From: Armigeres subalbatus | Taxonomy: Eukaryota; Arthropoda; Insecta; Diptera; Culicidae | Direction: 5' to 3' | DNA: 64,000 bases | Assembly (NCBI RefSeq): GCF_024139115.2 | Contig: NC_085141.1 | Span: forward strand, 73,325,481-73,389,480 | Shown: one piece after another, positions 12,470 through 25,000 of the stretch | Numbering within the stretch: position 1 is the stretch's first letter | How the letters are laid out: each line of letters opens with the position of its first letter | Translations under genes and position numbers: made by a program | Notes under the pieces: generated by a model | What the model saw: only the letters and a program-made list of their open reading frames with translations | The model's database searches: none | What the model was told of the DNA's origin: nothing

Positions 12470-13290
12470 ATGGCTGATAGTAAGCTGCTGGGACCGCTAC
12501 CATGGCCATCATTGTGAACTGCAGTCATCAGACAATTGTAGTTTGCACTTTGAAGAAAATTCTACTCAGATCAATTTTCTCTTGAATAAAATAGTGGCCC
12601 TGAAAAGATCCGATGTTCTTATCCAATAGCTAACAGCAACAAAACCAAAATCGGAATCTTTAGAGAGAACTTTACTTACTTGCTACGCGTCCCCCGATGA
12701 GCGCTTGTGATTCTACTGTTGACGGTATCTTTCTTCCAAGCGATTATGAATTGCAATTTGAAGAAACTGATGGTTCAGAAAAGAACCAATTTATTCTGAA
12801 TAATTCGCATTTCCAATCACTAACAGCAACACAATAAAATGAGAGTCAATCTGACCTTGATTGATGGTGTCCATGCGACTAATTTGTGCAGCGTCTCTTT
12901 CCGACGAATGCTTGTGAAACATTTATGATAACGACAAGGCCACTAACTATCAAAATTGATATTTACCGGCCTTGTTGTTTTCTAACTTTTATAAAGATCG
13001 AAAGAGAAAGAGATTCGTTCGTGCAGTACCCTACTGTTGCCGATGTCAACATTCTGCCGTTGCCGAGCGATTATGGTGTGCATTTTGTAGAAAATCATCT
13101 TGGCCTAACCTTCTCATGAGTAAATTGTGGTTCTAAAAAAAGCAATTTATTAATTAACAGCCGTCTTGAGAGAAACTTTTCAATCAAACTATCAAACCTT
13201 TGATTTTCATAAAATATTGGTCCGGCAATGGGCCGATTTTCTTCCAAAAATACGCCTTTCTAATCACTAACAGCAATCAAACGTTGGTCT
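12470..13290. repeat. Diverged tandem repeat, roughly 200-300-bp unit
   Basis: The phrase CCAATCACTAACAGCAA or a close variant recurs near 12625, 12815 and 13260, and a CGATTATGAATTGCA-like phrase recurs between these points. Copies differ in length and sequence. No coding sequence or mobile-element termini are recognised. Confidence 0.4.
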
Positions 13291-13484
13291 GAACGTTTAG
13301 TTAAAATTTCACTCAACGGAACTGCTACTGTCCGACGGCCACTCAATGATTTTCTGCCATAAGACGGCATCATTTGGAATATATTTTCAGCATCGTCTCT
13401 GGTGTCGCGGCCGCGTCTCCACCGCAACCGACGCCATTCCTGCAATCAACTTGAGCTCTGATATGGAAGCGCCGTTTGGCCTAA

Positions 13485-13770
13485 AACCATTCGGTATTTG
13501 GTCGAATAGGTCATTTGGCCGCAAATGTCATATGGCTGAATAGGTCATTTGGCCAAAAATACCGTTTGACCGAAACTGTGGTTTAGTAAAAAGAGCCATT
13601 TAGCCGAAAAGGTTGTAAACTATTTCGCCGAAAAACACTTCGCGGTACGACATTCCGCGAAATATATCAACTCTCCGAAACACGTTTCGTGGAATGCACC
13701 TTTTTTCCGAAGCACATTTCGCGAAATGTACCATCATTCCGCGGAATGCCATTTGGCGGAATTTAATTAG
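13485..13770. repeat. GGCCGAAA / CCGCGAAATG short-period repeat, copy 1
   Basis: The left half is made of TTTGGCCGAA-type phrases and the right half of ATTCCGCGAAATG-type phrases. The second type recurs at 15215-15445, so the two stretches may be parts of one foldback or of a shared repeat family. Related GGCCGAAA arrays occur at 41.5, 53.3-54.0, 54.8 and 55.9 kb. Confidence 0.55.
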
Positions 13771-14169
13771 AATAATTATTATTGAAATATTTTTCGATTT
13801 CTGTTTAATTACTTTCAATCCGGGCATAATTCTTTTGGATTGCGATTTAAATGATGAAAGAAGGTAATGCTTTTCTTGAATGACAGACCCGACCCGTACC
13901 CGAGAATTATTGCATTCGATAACCCGTACTCGACCGAAACCCGACATAATTTAATTATTAAAGCCCTCACTAGAGTTTTACTCGATTATTCAAACTAGGT
14001 ATTTTCGTCTTTTTTTTAAATCGAAAAAAATGTAAGCCCAAATAACGAACTAGCTTCACAATTAACAAAACTGAATAAAATAATATTCAGTATTTTATTT
14101 CTTGAACCCGTATTTGACCCGGACCCGATTTTTAAATCTCACAACCCCGTCTCAAAACCTGACCATCTC

Positions 14170-14970
14170 TAGTCTGCCCGGTAAAAGGCGAAGGGAGAAG
14201 TAACGCTTTCTTTGAATAGATGCATCTGCCCAGTATATGGCGAGAGGAGTTGATAATCTTCTTCTTCTTCTTTGTTGGCATTACATCCCCACACTGGGAC
14301 AGAGCCGCCTCGCAGCTTAGTGTTCATTAAGCACTTCCACAGTTATTAACTGCGAGGTTTCTAAGCCAAGTTACCATTTCTGCATTCGTATATCATGAGG
14401 CTAACACGATGATACTTTTATGCCCAGGGAAGTCGAGACAATTTCCAATCCGAAAATTGTCTAGACCGGCACCGGGAATCGAACCCTGCCACCCTCAGCA
14501 TGGTCTTGCTTTGTAGCCGCACGGCTAAGGAGGGCCCCATTGGAGTTGATAATGCCTTCATTAAAAGAACGCTTCTTATCGGTATAAGGCGAAGGGAGGA
14601 GTAATCCCTCCTTTAAATGGATGCATCTACCCGGAATAAGGAGGAAGGAATTGATAATGCCTTCTTTGAAAGAACGCGTCTGCCCGGCGATATGAGTTGA
14701 TAAAACCTTCTTTAAAAAAACGAATCTGCCCGGTATAAGGCGAAGGAAAGGGCAATGCCTTATTTTAATGGTAGCGTCTGTCATATTTAAATAAATACGT
14801 TTTTTCGGTATAATGTGAAAGGAAGAAATAGAGGATTATTCATAAGAACGTCTATCCGTCACAAAGTAAAGAGAGGATATAATCCCATAATTATATTTGG
14901 CCCATTTTCCATATAATATAAAGGATTTGTAAGGGGCAATTGAAATTTTGAAAACTACTTCTACATATTC
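14170..14970 (+). repeat. Degenerate ~55-bp minisatellite, first copy of a duplicated block
   Basis: Units contain TGCCCGGTATAAGGCGAAGG, GGAGTAATGCCTTCTTT and GGATGCGTCT in that order. The block ends in a non-repetitive tail (ATTCATAAGAACGTCTATCC, then AAAACTACTTCTACA). The same units and tail are found at 17090-18055, so the whole block is duplicated. A Feilai SINE is inserted inside at 14258-14541. Confidence 0.65.
14258..14541 (-). mobile_element. Feilai SINE (tRNA-related), minus strand
   Basis: Read on the minus strand it begins with the Pol III head CCTCCTTAGCCGTGCGGCT, carries the B box GGGTTCGATTCCC, and ends in an AAGAAGAAGAAG tail. The 12-bp target duplication GGAGTTGATAAT flanks it at 14246-14257 and 14542-14553. 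About ten bases of the tRNA-like head are missing compared with the copies at 16038 and 44801. Confidence 0.88.
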
Positions 14971-14975
14971 TGGGA

Positions 14976-15210
14976 GGCCTTCCTTAGCCGTGCGGGAAGA
15001 TTAGTAACTGCCAAGCAAGACTATGCTGAAGGAGGCTGGGTTCAACTTCTGGCCCGGTCTAGGAAATTTATAGATTTTTTTCGAGTTTTTAGGTATACAA
15101 GTTTGAACGTGTTAATTTCGTGTTATACGAATACAAAAAAAATGATAACTTGGCTTAGAAATTACGTAGGTAATAATTGTAGAAGTGCTGAATGAACATT
15201 AAGCTATTAT
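14976..15210 (+). mobile_element. Old, degraded Feilai SINE
   Basis: It follows the Feilai order (CCTTCCTTAGCCGTGCGG head, GGGTTCAACTTCTGG in place of the B box, CTTGGCTTAGAAAT, then GAATGAACATTAAGCT) but with many substitutions and no 3' tail. No target duplication is seen. Confidence 0.75.
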
Positions 15211-15214
15211 TATC

Positions 15215-15445
15215 AATATTCCGCGAAATGCTGCATTCCGCGAAATGGTACATTCCGCCAAAAGACATTCGGCGAAAAGGTAAAAACCGCCAAATGTCGT
15301 ACCGCGAAAAGTTACAAACCGCCAAATGTTATTCCGAAAAATGTTTTTCGCCAAATGTTATTCCGAAAAATGTTTTTCGCCAAATGTTATAAACAACAAA
15401 TGTTATAAATAATATTATAATAATATTATGAAAATAGTTTTCGGC
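15215..15445 (+). repeat. CCGCGAAATG short-period repeat, copy 2
   Basis: ATTCCGCGAAATG, CCGCCAAATGTTA and TTTTTCGCCAAATG phrases repeat irregularly. The same motif family fills the right part of 13485-13770. Confidence 0.5.
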
Positions 15446-15460
15446 AAAATGCTATACAAC

Positions 15461-17074
15461 CAGAGCCGTAGCGTGGACTCCCAGCGCCCTTGGCGAAACC
15501 GTTATCGGGCGCCCCTTACTTTCATGCATTTAAAACAAATAGCATGATAAGAGCTGGGATATTTTTAATCAAACTTTTTTTGCGTGGTGGATTTAATAAT
15601 TGTTTGCTTTATGAATTCGTTAAGCCTCATAACATGCATATGTTCCAATTAATTAAATTATTAAAAAAGTCAGAACATTTCTAAAAATCGGTTTCTAGAA
15701 ATATTTACAATTTTTTGAAAGATTAAATAAATAAATAAATAAAAAAAAACTGGATCCAGTAGTGCGTGTGTTATCGACAAAAACTCCAAACATCCTTATT
15801 GTGAATTCACGCACTAGTGGATCAAGCTAGGCCAATAAAATTCATCTCTCAAGTTTGCCGGTTAGTGGTTGGATCATTATTGAACGTAGTCGCATAAAAA
15901 AATACTGCTTTGGTCTTCGGAATTGCCCTTAGACCTTGGTCGGTGATTACTGAACTTGGTGAACTACTGAACTTTAAATGAATTTCAACTTTGGAGACAA
16001 TTGGTAGAAGGTAGGGATAGTGATTTGACAAAGACGTATAAAAAAGGGGTCCTCCTTAGCCGTGCGGTAAGACGCGCGGCTACAAAGCAAGACCATGCTG
16101 AGGGGTGGCTGGGTTCGATTCCTGGTGCGGGCTAGGCAATTTTCGGATTGGAAGTTGCTTCGACTTCCCTGGGCATAAAAGTATCATCGTGTTAGCCTCA
16201 TGATATACGAATGCAAAAATGGTAACTTGGCTTAGAAACCTTGTAGTTAATAACTGTGAAAGTGCTTAATGAACACTAAGCTGCGAGGCTGCTCTGTCCC
16301 AGTGTAGGGATGTAATGCCAATACGAAGAAGAAGACGTGTGCCTGGTTTAAAGGAATCGAAAATGTCACTGAATCAAATGCGATCGTTTTGGTCCGTTTG
16401 TAAACCTTAAATAGTTTGCCTGCATGAAATGACAAAATTTATCTCAAAATCTAACGAGTATCTATTATTTGAAAACGGCTTAGATTGCTTAGTCCCGAAC
16501 AAAATTATACGCGTTTTATTACAGTCTACTCTGTGTTTCGCCTCTGGCGTATTGAAGTCCTAATCTAGGGATTTTTGCCAGAAACTCGTTCCTCTTTTCT
16601 TTTCATTTGTATTTCCTGTTCCTTTCAATTTTTCACTTCTTTTTTCATCAGGGAATAAAAAAGTCAGAAAAGCGGCTCTCCAAACCGACGTTCTGATTCC
16701 TGTATCAGTTATTGATGGAAAGGGACCTTTCGGAAATCAGTTGAACGATCGATTACGAATGTAGTTGCCGAGGGAATCGTCTGTAAAAAGCTTGAATCTA
16801 AACACTTTGAAGCGGTGAGTTTGAGGATACACCAAGGGTTTTTCCAAGGTTTTATTTTAGCTGATGAGACCTTCAGCGTCAATAAAACAATTAGTTAACT
16901 CCACCAAAAAAATTCACAAAAAATCAATGAAAATTTAAGTGGTGTCCAACCGCGTAAAAAAACCTTGATGAGATTTTCCATCATTTCTCATAGTGCAATT
17001 CTGGATTTCGGCGCCCCCTAAGGCCCGGCGCCCTTGGCGGGGGCCAACCTGGCCAACCACACGCTACGGCGCTG
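15461..17074. mobile_element. Non-autonomous hAT-like element, 8-bp target duplication
   Basis: Terminal inverted repeats are CAGAGCCGTAGCGTGG on the left and CCACACGCTACGGCGCTG on the right, with short matching GGCGCCC/GGGCGCC blocks further in. The flanking 8-mers TATACAAC (15453-15460) and TATACAAT (17075-17082) agree at seven of eight positions, as expected for a hAT insertion. The 1.6-kb interior has no transposase-like ORF and carries a Feilai copy. Confidence 0.75.
16038..16331 (+). mobile_element. Feilai SINE, plus strand
   Basis: It is full length: CCTCCTTAGCCGTGCGG head, B box GGGTTCGATTCCT, CTTGGCTTAGAAACCTTG body, GGGATGTAATGCCAA and a GAAGAA tail. The target duplication AAGACGT lies at 16031-16037 and 16332-16338. 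It sits inside the hAT-like element 15461-17074. Confidence 0.88.
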
Positions 17075-17089
17075 TATACAATCCATTTT

Positions 17090-18055
17090 TGAAATGGACA
17101 CGTTTGCTCGGTATAAAGAAGAGAACGAAGGTAGTCCCTTCTATGAATTAATGTATCTGCCCGGTTAAAGCAAAGGGGAAAAATAATACCTTCTTCGAAT
17201 GGATGCGTCTTCTCGGTATCAGGCGAGGGGAGTGGTAACGCTTTCTTTAAATGGATGCGGTATAAGGCGAAAGGAGTTGAAAATGCTTTATTTAGAAGAA
17301 CGCGTCGGCCCTGTATAAAGCGAAGGAAAGGGTAATGCCTTCTTTGAATGGATGCGTCTGCCCAATATAAGGCGGGGGGAGTTGATAACGCCTTCTTTAA
17401 AAGAATGCGGCTGCCAGTCTACCCTACAAGGCGAAGGAAGGGAAAATGGGGTTCTTTAAAAGAACGCGTTTGTCCAGTATAAGGCGAAGGGAGGGGTATT
17501 GTTTTTTAAGGATGCATCTGCTCGGTACAAAAGGAGGCTATAATGCCATCTTTAAATGAACACTTTTTCTAAGTATAAGGCGAAAAGAAGAAATAAAGGA
17601 TTATTCATAAAAACGTCTATCCCTAGCAAAGTAAAGAGAGAAGATACCCGGGCAGAAGCCATGAACAGAATAACAAAACATGATGTGGACTTGATTGATA
17701 TAAGAGATAAAAGAACAGGCTACAATATCAAAAATTTGCACCGAAATATCATTTAAATATTAAGATATGCTATGGATAAGAACAAACTAATGGCACTTGA
17801 TATCGATCACTTATTACAAATAACATATCTTGATATCCTCATGATATTTTAGTGCAAAATATTGATATTGTCGTCTGATCTTTTATCTCTTATATCAATC
17901 ATGTCCATATCTCATTTTGCTATCTTATCAACATTTGATGTTATTGAGCTTTTTTCGTCTACTCGGGTAGTCCCTTAATTCTATCCAGCCCGTCTACCAG
18001 ATATAATAAAGAATATGTAAGAGGCAATTAAAATTTCGAAAATTACTTCTACACA
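17090..18055 (+). repeat. Degenerate ~55-bp minisatellite, second copy of the duplicated block
   Basis: The same units (TATAAGGCGAAGG, AATGCCTTCTTTGAATGG, GCGTCTGCCC) and the same tail (ATTCATAAAAACGTCTATCC, then AAAATTACTTCTACA) as at 14170-14970. A TA-flanked MITE at 17647-17967 interrupts the tail. Confidence 0.65.
17647..17967. mobile_element. Palindromic MITE in the duplicated block
   Basis: Left end CCCGGGCAGA and right end TCTACTCGGG are inverted; inner segments also mirror, for example TATAAGAGATAAAAGA near 17700 with TCTTTTATCTCTTATA near 17880. TA flanks both ends. The first copy of the block lacks this insertion, so the empty site is visible at about 14885. Confidence 0.7.
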
Positions 18056-18254
18056 GTGTTGTCCTACACTCTGTGCAAAAAATTCTGCTCTTTGATTTTA
18101 CTCCATCTAAACGATTTTATAATTTTAGCTAAGTAAGTGTAGCAAATAGAGGGATATTTGAATTTTCTAAATGTCATGTCAAACTATTGAAAAAATGCAC
18201 ACCAGAGCCACATGAGCGCGCGCGCTGAAAATACACTCCAGTGAAAACACTCGA

Positions 18255-18545
18255 ACTAGTGATGCAATGCTAAACACGCTTAAAAAGTATTCCGCACACA
18301 GCTCGGCAGCTTCCTTTTATGAGTGAGAAGTAGTTTCACCAATAAAATCCCAGAAGGAAGAGGGATTTTGTTGAACGGAAGTATGGATCTCGAGGATATA
18401 GTTGTCGTTAGAAGCGGAGAGAATTGGTTTGTATTCAATTTCGAGATCCTATCGGAATCGCTTTTCGTTGAGAAGTAACGATTGCGCAGCTTACGAAGAT
18501 TACGTAGCTCAGGAGTGCACCATGGCCTGTTTAACACAGACAAAG
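18255..18545 (-). pseudogene. Non-LTR retrotransposon pol relic (between endonuclease and RT)
   Basis: On the minus strand from 18543, PWCTPELRNLRKLRNRYF matches the PW(Y/C)T..L..LK..RN segment that precedes the reverse transcriptase of Jockey/CR1-type elements. After a frame change, QQNPSSFWDFIGE and then AAELCAEYFLSV match the NP..FW.F and the ..LF...F..V segments that follow. A stop and at least one frameshift show decay. Neither the endonuclease active site nor the RT core is visible. Confidence 0.7.
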
Positions 18546-19483
18546 TTCGTTGCTTTTTCTGAGGATCATGCTAATTGATAATTCCGAAGAGTGATTCGTA
18601 GAATGCTGATAACGTGAAGTCCACTGTTCCGCTATCCGATAATTGGTTCTAATCGATGCTCGCACGAATCCAACAAGTCAAAGTCACAGACTGAGTACAG
18701 AGATGCATCCTGAACAGAACATGAGCCAAGAGCGTGCCTTAGATTTGAACTCTGAACACGTTCAGTGTGCACTAGGTTGGTACGCAAGCAAGCGATCATG
18801 GTAACTAAGATCCTTAGATTTGGAACTACGCAAAAACATACGAGCATGCTTGATTTCTATCCGTTAGATGCCCACGTGTTCCATTACTAGTCGAAAAATG
18901 TGTAGCAAGCCGGCGCTTGATTTTTTTCTCCTAGGATTCAAGTTGCTAAGTTCGGTCAGTGCTCTTGAACAGTGTGCTGTGTTCAGAACGTTTTGAACAC
19001 GAACACGCGTTCTCGTGTTCAGATGCAACTCTGACTGCGCTTTTCTTTCCAAAGATGGTTCATGCTCTTTGTGATCAACAAAATCAAATTGGATAAGCAT
19101 CAAACAAGAAATTAGCTCCTGTTTGATTCGAATGTTCACCAAAAGCATGTTTCATTTAAAAAAGGAGCAAATATATTTTTCATCATGCGAATACTCTTGT
19201 TCTTGGAATTCTTGGATGGCCTAGAATGGAATATGCATTCATTTCTTATCATTTCTTTCTGGAAGCATGTTTAATATTATTCGTAAATCGCTAGGAATAT
19301 TGATGTAGGCCCGGTGGAAACATGTACCACATCAAAAAACCGATAGAAGTTTGTTTGTTTGTTAGTTTACGCGTGGCTGCCTGGAAGCCTGAACTTAAGG
19401 AAATTCTTGGAAGACCTAGAGAACGCGGTAATAAGATATCCAATTTGGGTCTTTGGGGACAATTTTCTCGGAATCCAGGTTTG
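18546..19483. other. No recognised feature
   Basis: Short ORFs occur on the minus strand (18632-19148) but match no family I know and have no codon pattern or splice context to support them. Some may be decayed retrotransposon sequence upstream of the relic at 18255-18545. Confidence 0.4.
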
Positions 19484-19880
19484 AAAGTACTCGCGTTTTC
19501 TACGGCACATCGCTCAATACGGGAGCAACGCACAACTGTCATTTTTATTAATCCAATGCATGCTGTGACGCAGCAAACAGAAATAATTATTGCGGATCTT
19601 TTGAAATGTTTCCATTTTGCGGATTCCGTAAAGTTCTTCCTCAGCTGTCAAAGTTCTTCCGCAGGCCTGAAAATCTTTGACACACTGAAACAAAAACCTG
19701 AAATTTGGTGTTGTCATCGTAGTATGCCATGCAAAAGGACAGAGAATAAGTATGAAGTGACAGCTGCGGTAGTTCATAAGTTGAACCGGAAAAAGGAAAG
19801 CTTTCTCTGGAATAGCAATAAATGACCGTTGTATGTTGCCTCCATATTCGGTGGTGTGTCCTTGAAAACGCGAGTACTTT
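19484..19880. mobile_element. MITE-like element with 17-bp inverted termini
   Basis: AAAGTACTCGCGTTTTC at the left end is perfectly mirrored by GAAAACGCGAGTACTTT at the right end. The 400-bp interior is open in one plus-strand frame but resembles no protein. The target duplication is unclear. Confidence 0.65.
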
Positions 19881-19922
19881 TAAATTTAGATTTTAAGATG
19901 CTTATCCTTAGATTGCTTTGAT

Positions 19923-20133
19923 TACCGTTTTGACTCAAATTCCTAACATGACTCATATTTCAAACACTCGCTTTTAAATGGCTATTTTGGCTTTATTTTT
20001 GTAATTCTTTCCGTAGGATTTGTGATCTTGATCCCTAGAACTGGAAACCGATGATTTTTTGTTTTTAATTTAAAGGTGCTAAAACGCTAATGTTTGAAAT
20101 ATGAGTGTGTTCGGGATTCGAGTCAAAACGGTA
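19923..20133. mobile_element. Palindromic MITE-like element
   Basis: TACCGTTTTGACTCAAATTC near 19923 mirrors GATTCGAGTCAAAACGGTA ending at 20133, and ACTCATATTTCAAAC mirrors GTTTGAAATATGAGT further in. TA may be the target duplication. Confidence 0.6.
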
Positions 20134-21987
20134 TGTACCGTATTTTAAAGTGTCCAAAGATCAATGCATTAAGAGAAAAACTTGTAATTGAAGCAATAAT
20201 TCTAAGTGACGTAAAAAGGGGACTGAGTGTATTGCATCATCTTAATTGTGACCTAATTCGATCGTATATTAACAGGAATGAAATGATTTCAAAAACTGCA
20301 AATCCTAGCAATTATGTAGAAATACTTTCTATACTTTCAGTGAAACCTAATCAAATTGATGGTATATCAGTCCAGGTGCAAAAATCCTAATTGCAAAATA
20401 CTTCGCTTTTTTAAACAAATTTCTGTATTATTCGCACCTCATCTGGGTGACCATGGAACTCGGACCATGATTAGAATGGATCACGACTAATCACCTATTC
20501 TCGCTCCCGTTTTTTTTTTTTTCTAAATTTGCCATTCATCATCGTATAGAATTAGAAATAAAGAAGTCAGCACCATGTAGCGGACGTAGCGCAAGTGCAC
20601 GACGTGCCATGTGAATAGAGTGAACAACTGGATTCCCGCATCGCGTTAAACTAGCCAACCATTCGGAATTACACTTTCATGGTGTGTAGAGAAATAGAAG
20701 GTGACTTGATGCAAGTTAAAACGACCGAAGTGTAATGCATTAACAAGTTATAGGGATTTTATTCACATTTATTGATGAGCTTTATCACGGGCACTTTAAA
20801 TTTTGAAAACGATCATACATACTTTTATATTTTTTTTTTTATCATTTTTTGTAAATACTTCCCCAATAACTGTTCATTTTACTTTGGTCTAAATATTACA
20901 ACTTGTCTCGGTGTACATCACACATTTATGTTTTCGTATTCTTTGTTTAAATAGTTCTAAAAACTTACATAGTGCGAACAATTACATTGGTCAAGCAGGA
21001 CGAGCTTTAATGGGAACCCTTGGGATTTTGTTGAAAGAAGTATAGTGAAAACGGTTTTGTAACTATTTAAAGTAGATGTATGTTTGTATGTGTGTCTGTT
21101 ATTTGGTGTGAAGTTGGAACAGTACTAGAAAATACTAAGGTTAGTAAATTGAAGGAAATTTTGACCAAAGAGAAAATGCTAGAAATAAGTAGTAGCAGTA
21201 GAAGAAACCAAAGTATTACAAACATTCGGAAAGGGGGAAAATCAAGGTGACCTATGGTCCTATTCTAGGTACTGTCGTCGGGGGTGACACTGGGTCAAAT
21301 GGGGTGAGAATGGGTAATTGCTTCAACTACTTACCTTTTTGAACGATTCTGTCATCCAACTTCTAGAATGACGGTGAGAGCGATGACCCATTTTGACCCC
21401 CTAGACCCATTGTCATTCCGATGGCGATAGTTAACCACCATTCTCAAGCTCATTTCAATGCAATCAAAAAATGTAGACTCTTGCTTATTAGCAGTCAAAA
21501 CGAGTTAAATCATCGAATTTGTGTCAGGCTCAAATAGAGCAATGTGCTAGTTATAGATCAATACATTCACTTCTCTTAGCAGCTCACCAAAATGAATCGC
21601 ATGTGCAATATTATTTGTTCCAGAATCAACTCTATAATTATTTGTATCAATGTTGTTCCATGAATAGAAGTTCAATCAACATTAGAAATAAAACTATAAC
21701 TACACGTTGAATCATCAAACATGTTTAAAATAACAATAGCAACGATCAGGATTATAACAGACAATAACACCCCATAGCGTTGAACCATCCCCAAGAACTA
21801 TCTATTAACAAATGCGTTATGATACTCAGATACCATGTCGAGACAGATTTGACAATGATCGAATGTTACATGACAAAAAACGACGCGCAACAGAGAGTAC
21901 CCAGGAAACAGTTTGTTGAAGTTTGTACCCGGACAATAAAATGAAATCACGAGAAAGCAACCGTAGGTATCAAACGAATTACGATTA
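20134..21987. other. No gene; one possible MITE at about 21265-21430
   Basis: No coding exon or RNA gene is recognised. Around 21268-21430, GTCGTCGGGGGTGACA..GGGTCAAATGGGGTGA partly mirrors GACCCATTTTGACCCCCTAG near the right end, which suggests a degraded MITE of about 165 bp. The rest is AT-rich unique-looking sequence. Confidence 0.4.
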
Positions 21988-21993
21988 TTTATT
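21988..21993 (-). promoter_or_regulatory. Polyadenylation signal of the takeout-like gene
   Basis: AATAAA on the minus strand lies 41 bases beyond the stop codon of the gene at 22035-32431, a normal position for a short 3' UTR. Confidence 0.6.
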
Positions 21994-22034
21994 TCAGTCC
22001 TTAGAAAGAAAGCCGGCCCCCGTCCCCATCGTCG

Positions 22035-25000
22035 CTATCGTATGACCTCATCCAGCGGGAAGTACCGGAAGGATTCGTTGAAGATATCGGTGAACGCTAC
22101 GCTGACGAGATCGTTGATTAGGGGTTTGATGAAGGGGAACCCTGGCTGCCACATCGTGTTGATGACGAAGTCCGCGATGGATTCTGCAATTGATTAGACT
22201 TTTGTTAGCTTATTCTGTTGTATTCATGGGATAATCGTTTTTTTGAAAATAGTTTATTTGAAGAAGTTTTTAATTATTTTACATGAAAAAATGATAAACC
22301 ATATTAAATAAATAAAAGCTGCACGCAAAAAAAAGCTTTCATGAATTCGTGAACTAACGTGTTCACGGTGTATTTTCTCGTGAACAACAGTCACGGATTC
22401 GGGAATACAATCACGTTTTGTGGAACGTTCCGGAAAACGTGACTGATGTTCCCGAATCCATGAATTAAATCACGGTGTATTTTCGCTGGTTCACGAATTC
22501 GGGAACGCTTTTTTTGCGTGTGCAATCTTCTGACACTTTGGCATAATATTCTTTAGGTGTTTACATTGCTATAGAACTATTGAATCTATGTACATAAAAA
22601 TGAATTTATGTGTGTCTGACCCTTATGGACTCGGAAATTACTGAACCGATCGGTGTGAAAATTTGTAGGGGAGACTGGGGAGACTTGATCCCTTTTTCTG
22701 ATTACTGATGTATCACAGACAAAAATAAATGAACATACGCGATTTCCACACAGACTCTCTAAGAAATATAGTATTTAACTTTACTGATGTATGACAGTCC
22801 ATAAATTATTGTTATTATTGATACACAATCGATTTTTTGCTGTCGATTCGATTGCTGTCAAAAATCGACTTTTAAAATATTCGGAGGAAATTGAAAATTC
22901 GGAGGAAAATCCAAGAACTTGCTTCGATGAAATTAGAAAGGTGCCCTCGATATTTTTAAAAAATATTTTTCCTTCAAAATACGAAGACTTTTCGAATTGC
23001 TGTGCGTATACATGCACTATTTTTGTTATTGAATTTGACAGCACATGTAATTTTGAAATTTGGGGAGACTTGATCCTCTTTCTATGATATCTACGCAATA
23101 AATATTTTTTCCTGTCAACCCTTCATCAAATCTGTCAAATCTACAAAAAATTGGAACCCCGAGAACAGATTTGTATTGTTTAGAATTTTTTGTATGGGTG
23201 ACTAATGGGGGCCAAATTTTTGTATGTGTGACTAATGGGGGATCAAGTGTCCCCATATTGAAGCAATAGCTTTAAATCCAAATATCCTAAAACTTTGATG
23301 GAATGTTGGCATTTTCATCAGTACAGATCATTAAGCAAATTTATTGCTTTGTGCTGTGAAAAAACGAAAGCATTTGATTATAGTTATGAAAAGTTGTTCA
23401 AGATTAGCGTGACAAATGAAAAAAATCTTTAGAGACGTCAAAACATACAAACCGCCCTGCAGAATAAATAAGATTGTCAATCCAAAAAAAAACTCACCAC
23501 ATAAAGGTCGTTTATCTAGAGGATCTCTACTAAAAAATATGCTAAAACAAAACTACTTAAGTTCTCGATAAAACAGGGGTTGATCAAGTCTCCCCACCTT
23601 CCCCTACGCAGAGGTTTTTGGGGACGTGGAAGGTTCTAAAAATGGTTCGAGACTTCTCCCAGCTTTGAAAAGGGGGGCTCCCATACAAATAAAACATCAA
23701 TTTATTTATGACTCGAGATCTAATCAGAGAATACATCAATTTCAGGCGAAACGAAGTTCGTCGGGTCTGCTAGTGTATAATAATTATGTTATTTATTTTT
23801 GTGGCAGCGAATAAGAATCTGAAGAGAGACCATTGTAAGAAGAAATATCAAGATGCGACAATATAAGTCGGTTTGATTTAAAAAGTTTTAGAATAAAGTC
23901 TTTTAATTTATCAGGTTTTCCAAACCAGATAACAATATAAGGATCACTTCTTAAAAAATATAAATCGAAATCAATTGACATGGAACTTTTATGCGAATTG
24001 AGCTGATCACTAAATTGAGGTCATGAGTGTATTTTTGGTGGGTACGAAAAATATATCTCATGATTTGGTCTCTTAATCTTCGCGTATAATGAATTTGCAA
24101 GCCGTCTCATGCATTTCACACATATAGAAAATACATTTCAAATTTGAAATATAGTCCTGTTTCGTGTGATAAAATACAAAAGCAGAAGTCGAACATCAAA
24201 TCAAAGGCCGTTTCTTCTACCACAACATCATTATCGTTTAATCAATAGGGGAGGAACAGACCGCCAGCATCGAGAGAAAAAGTAGAATCATGGAAATTTC
24301 ACACGGTGTGGTATAGGAAATGAAGTATATTTTTGTTATAAAACAAAAATTAAAGATGTTTCACAAAAAATCTTGGTTTAAGGCAGCGGTTCTCGGTTCT
24401 CAGTTCATTTTCTTGAGAGGTACCTCTTCAAACTTTTGCAATATTTGAGGTATCCCATTTTTTTGCTGTAACTGCAAATAAACGATAAGATATATGAAAA
24501 ACGGACCTGATAGCTAATAGGATATATGCTGCCGCTAACCGCAAGTCAGTACCATATGACTCTTGAAAGGAGCCTTTTGAGTCTTCTTAAAGGATTCCTC
24601 CAAGCCTCTTGAAAGTAGGCTTCTGCACTTCTTGAAAAGGACGCTTCTGAGCCTCTTGATAGTAGTCTCCAAGCATTTTGACAGATTAATTCTGAGCCCC
24701 TTGAAGGACGTCCGAGTATCTTAAAGGAAGGCTTCCGAGCTTATTGAAAGACGGCTTCCGAGACACTTAATAGGAAGCTCATGAGCATTTTGAAAAAAAA
24801 AAAACTCTACTGACCCAAGTAACCAAAAGTTCCTTCAAGAGCACGGTTTTCGCTTAAGCAGCTCGATGAGCTGATTAAGCGGAAAACGTACTCTTAAAGG
24901 AACTTTTGGTTACTTGGGAAGCTTCTTGAAAGTAGTTTTCCAAGCTTCTTGAACGAAGAATTCAGAGCCTTTGAAGTGTAGCGTCCTATCTTCTTTCGAG

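Noticed and set aside
19322..19825. 167-codon plus-strand ORF
   Set aside because: It crosses the terminal repeat of the MITE at 19484-19880, has no family resemblance and no expression signals.
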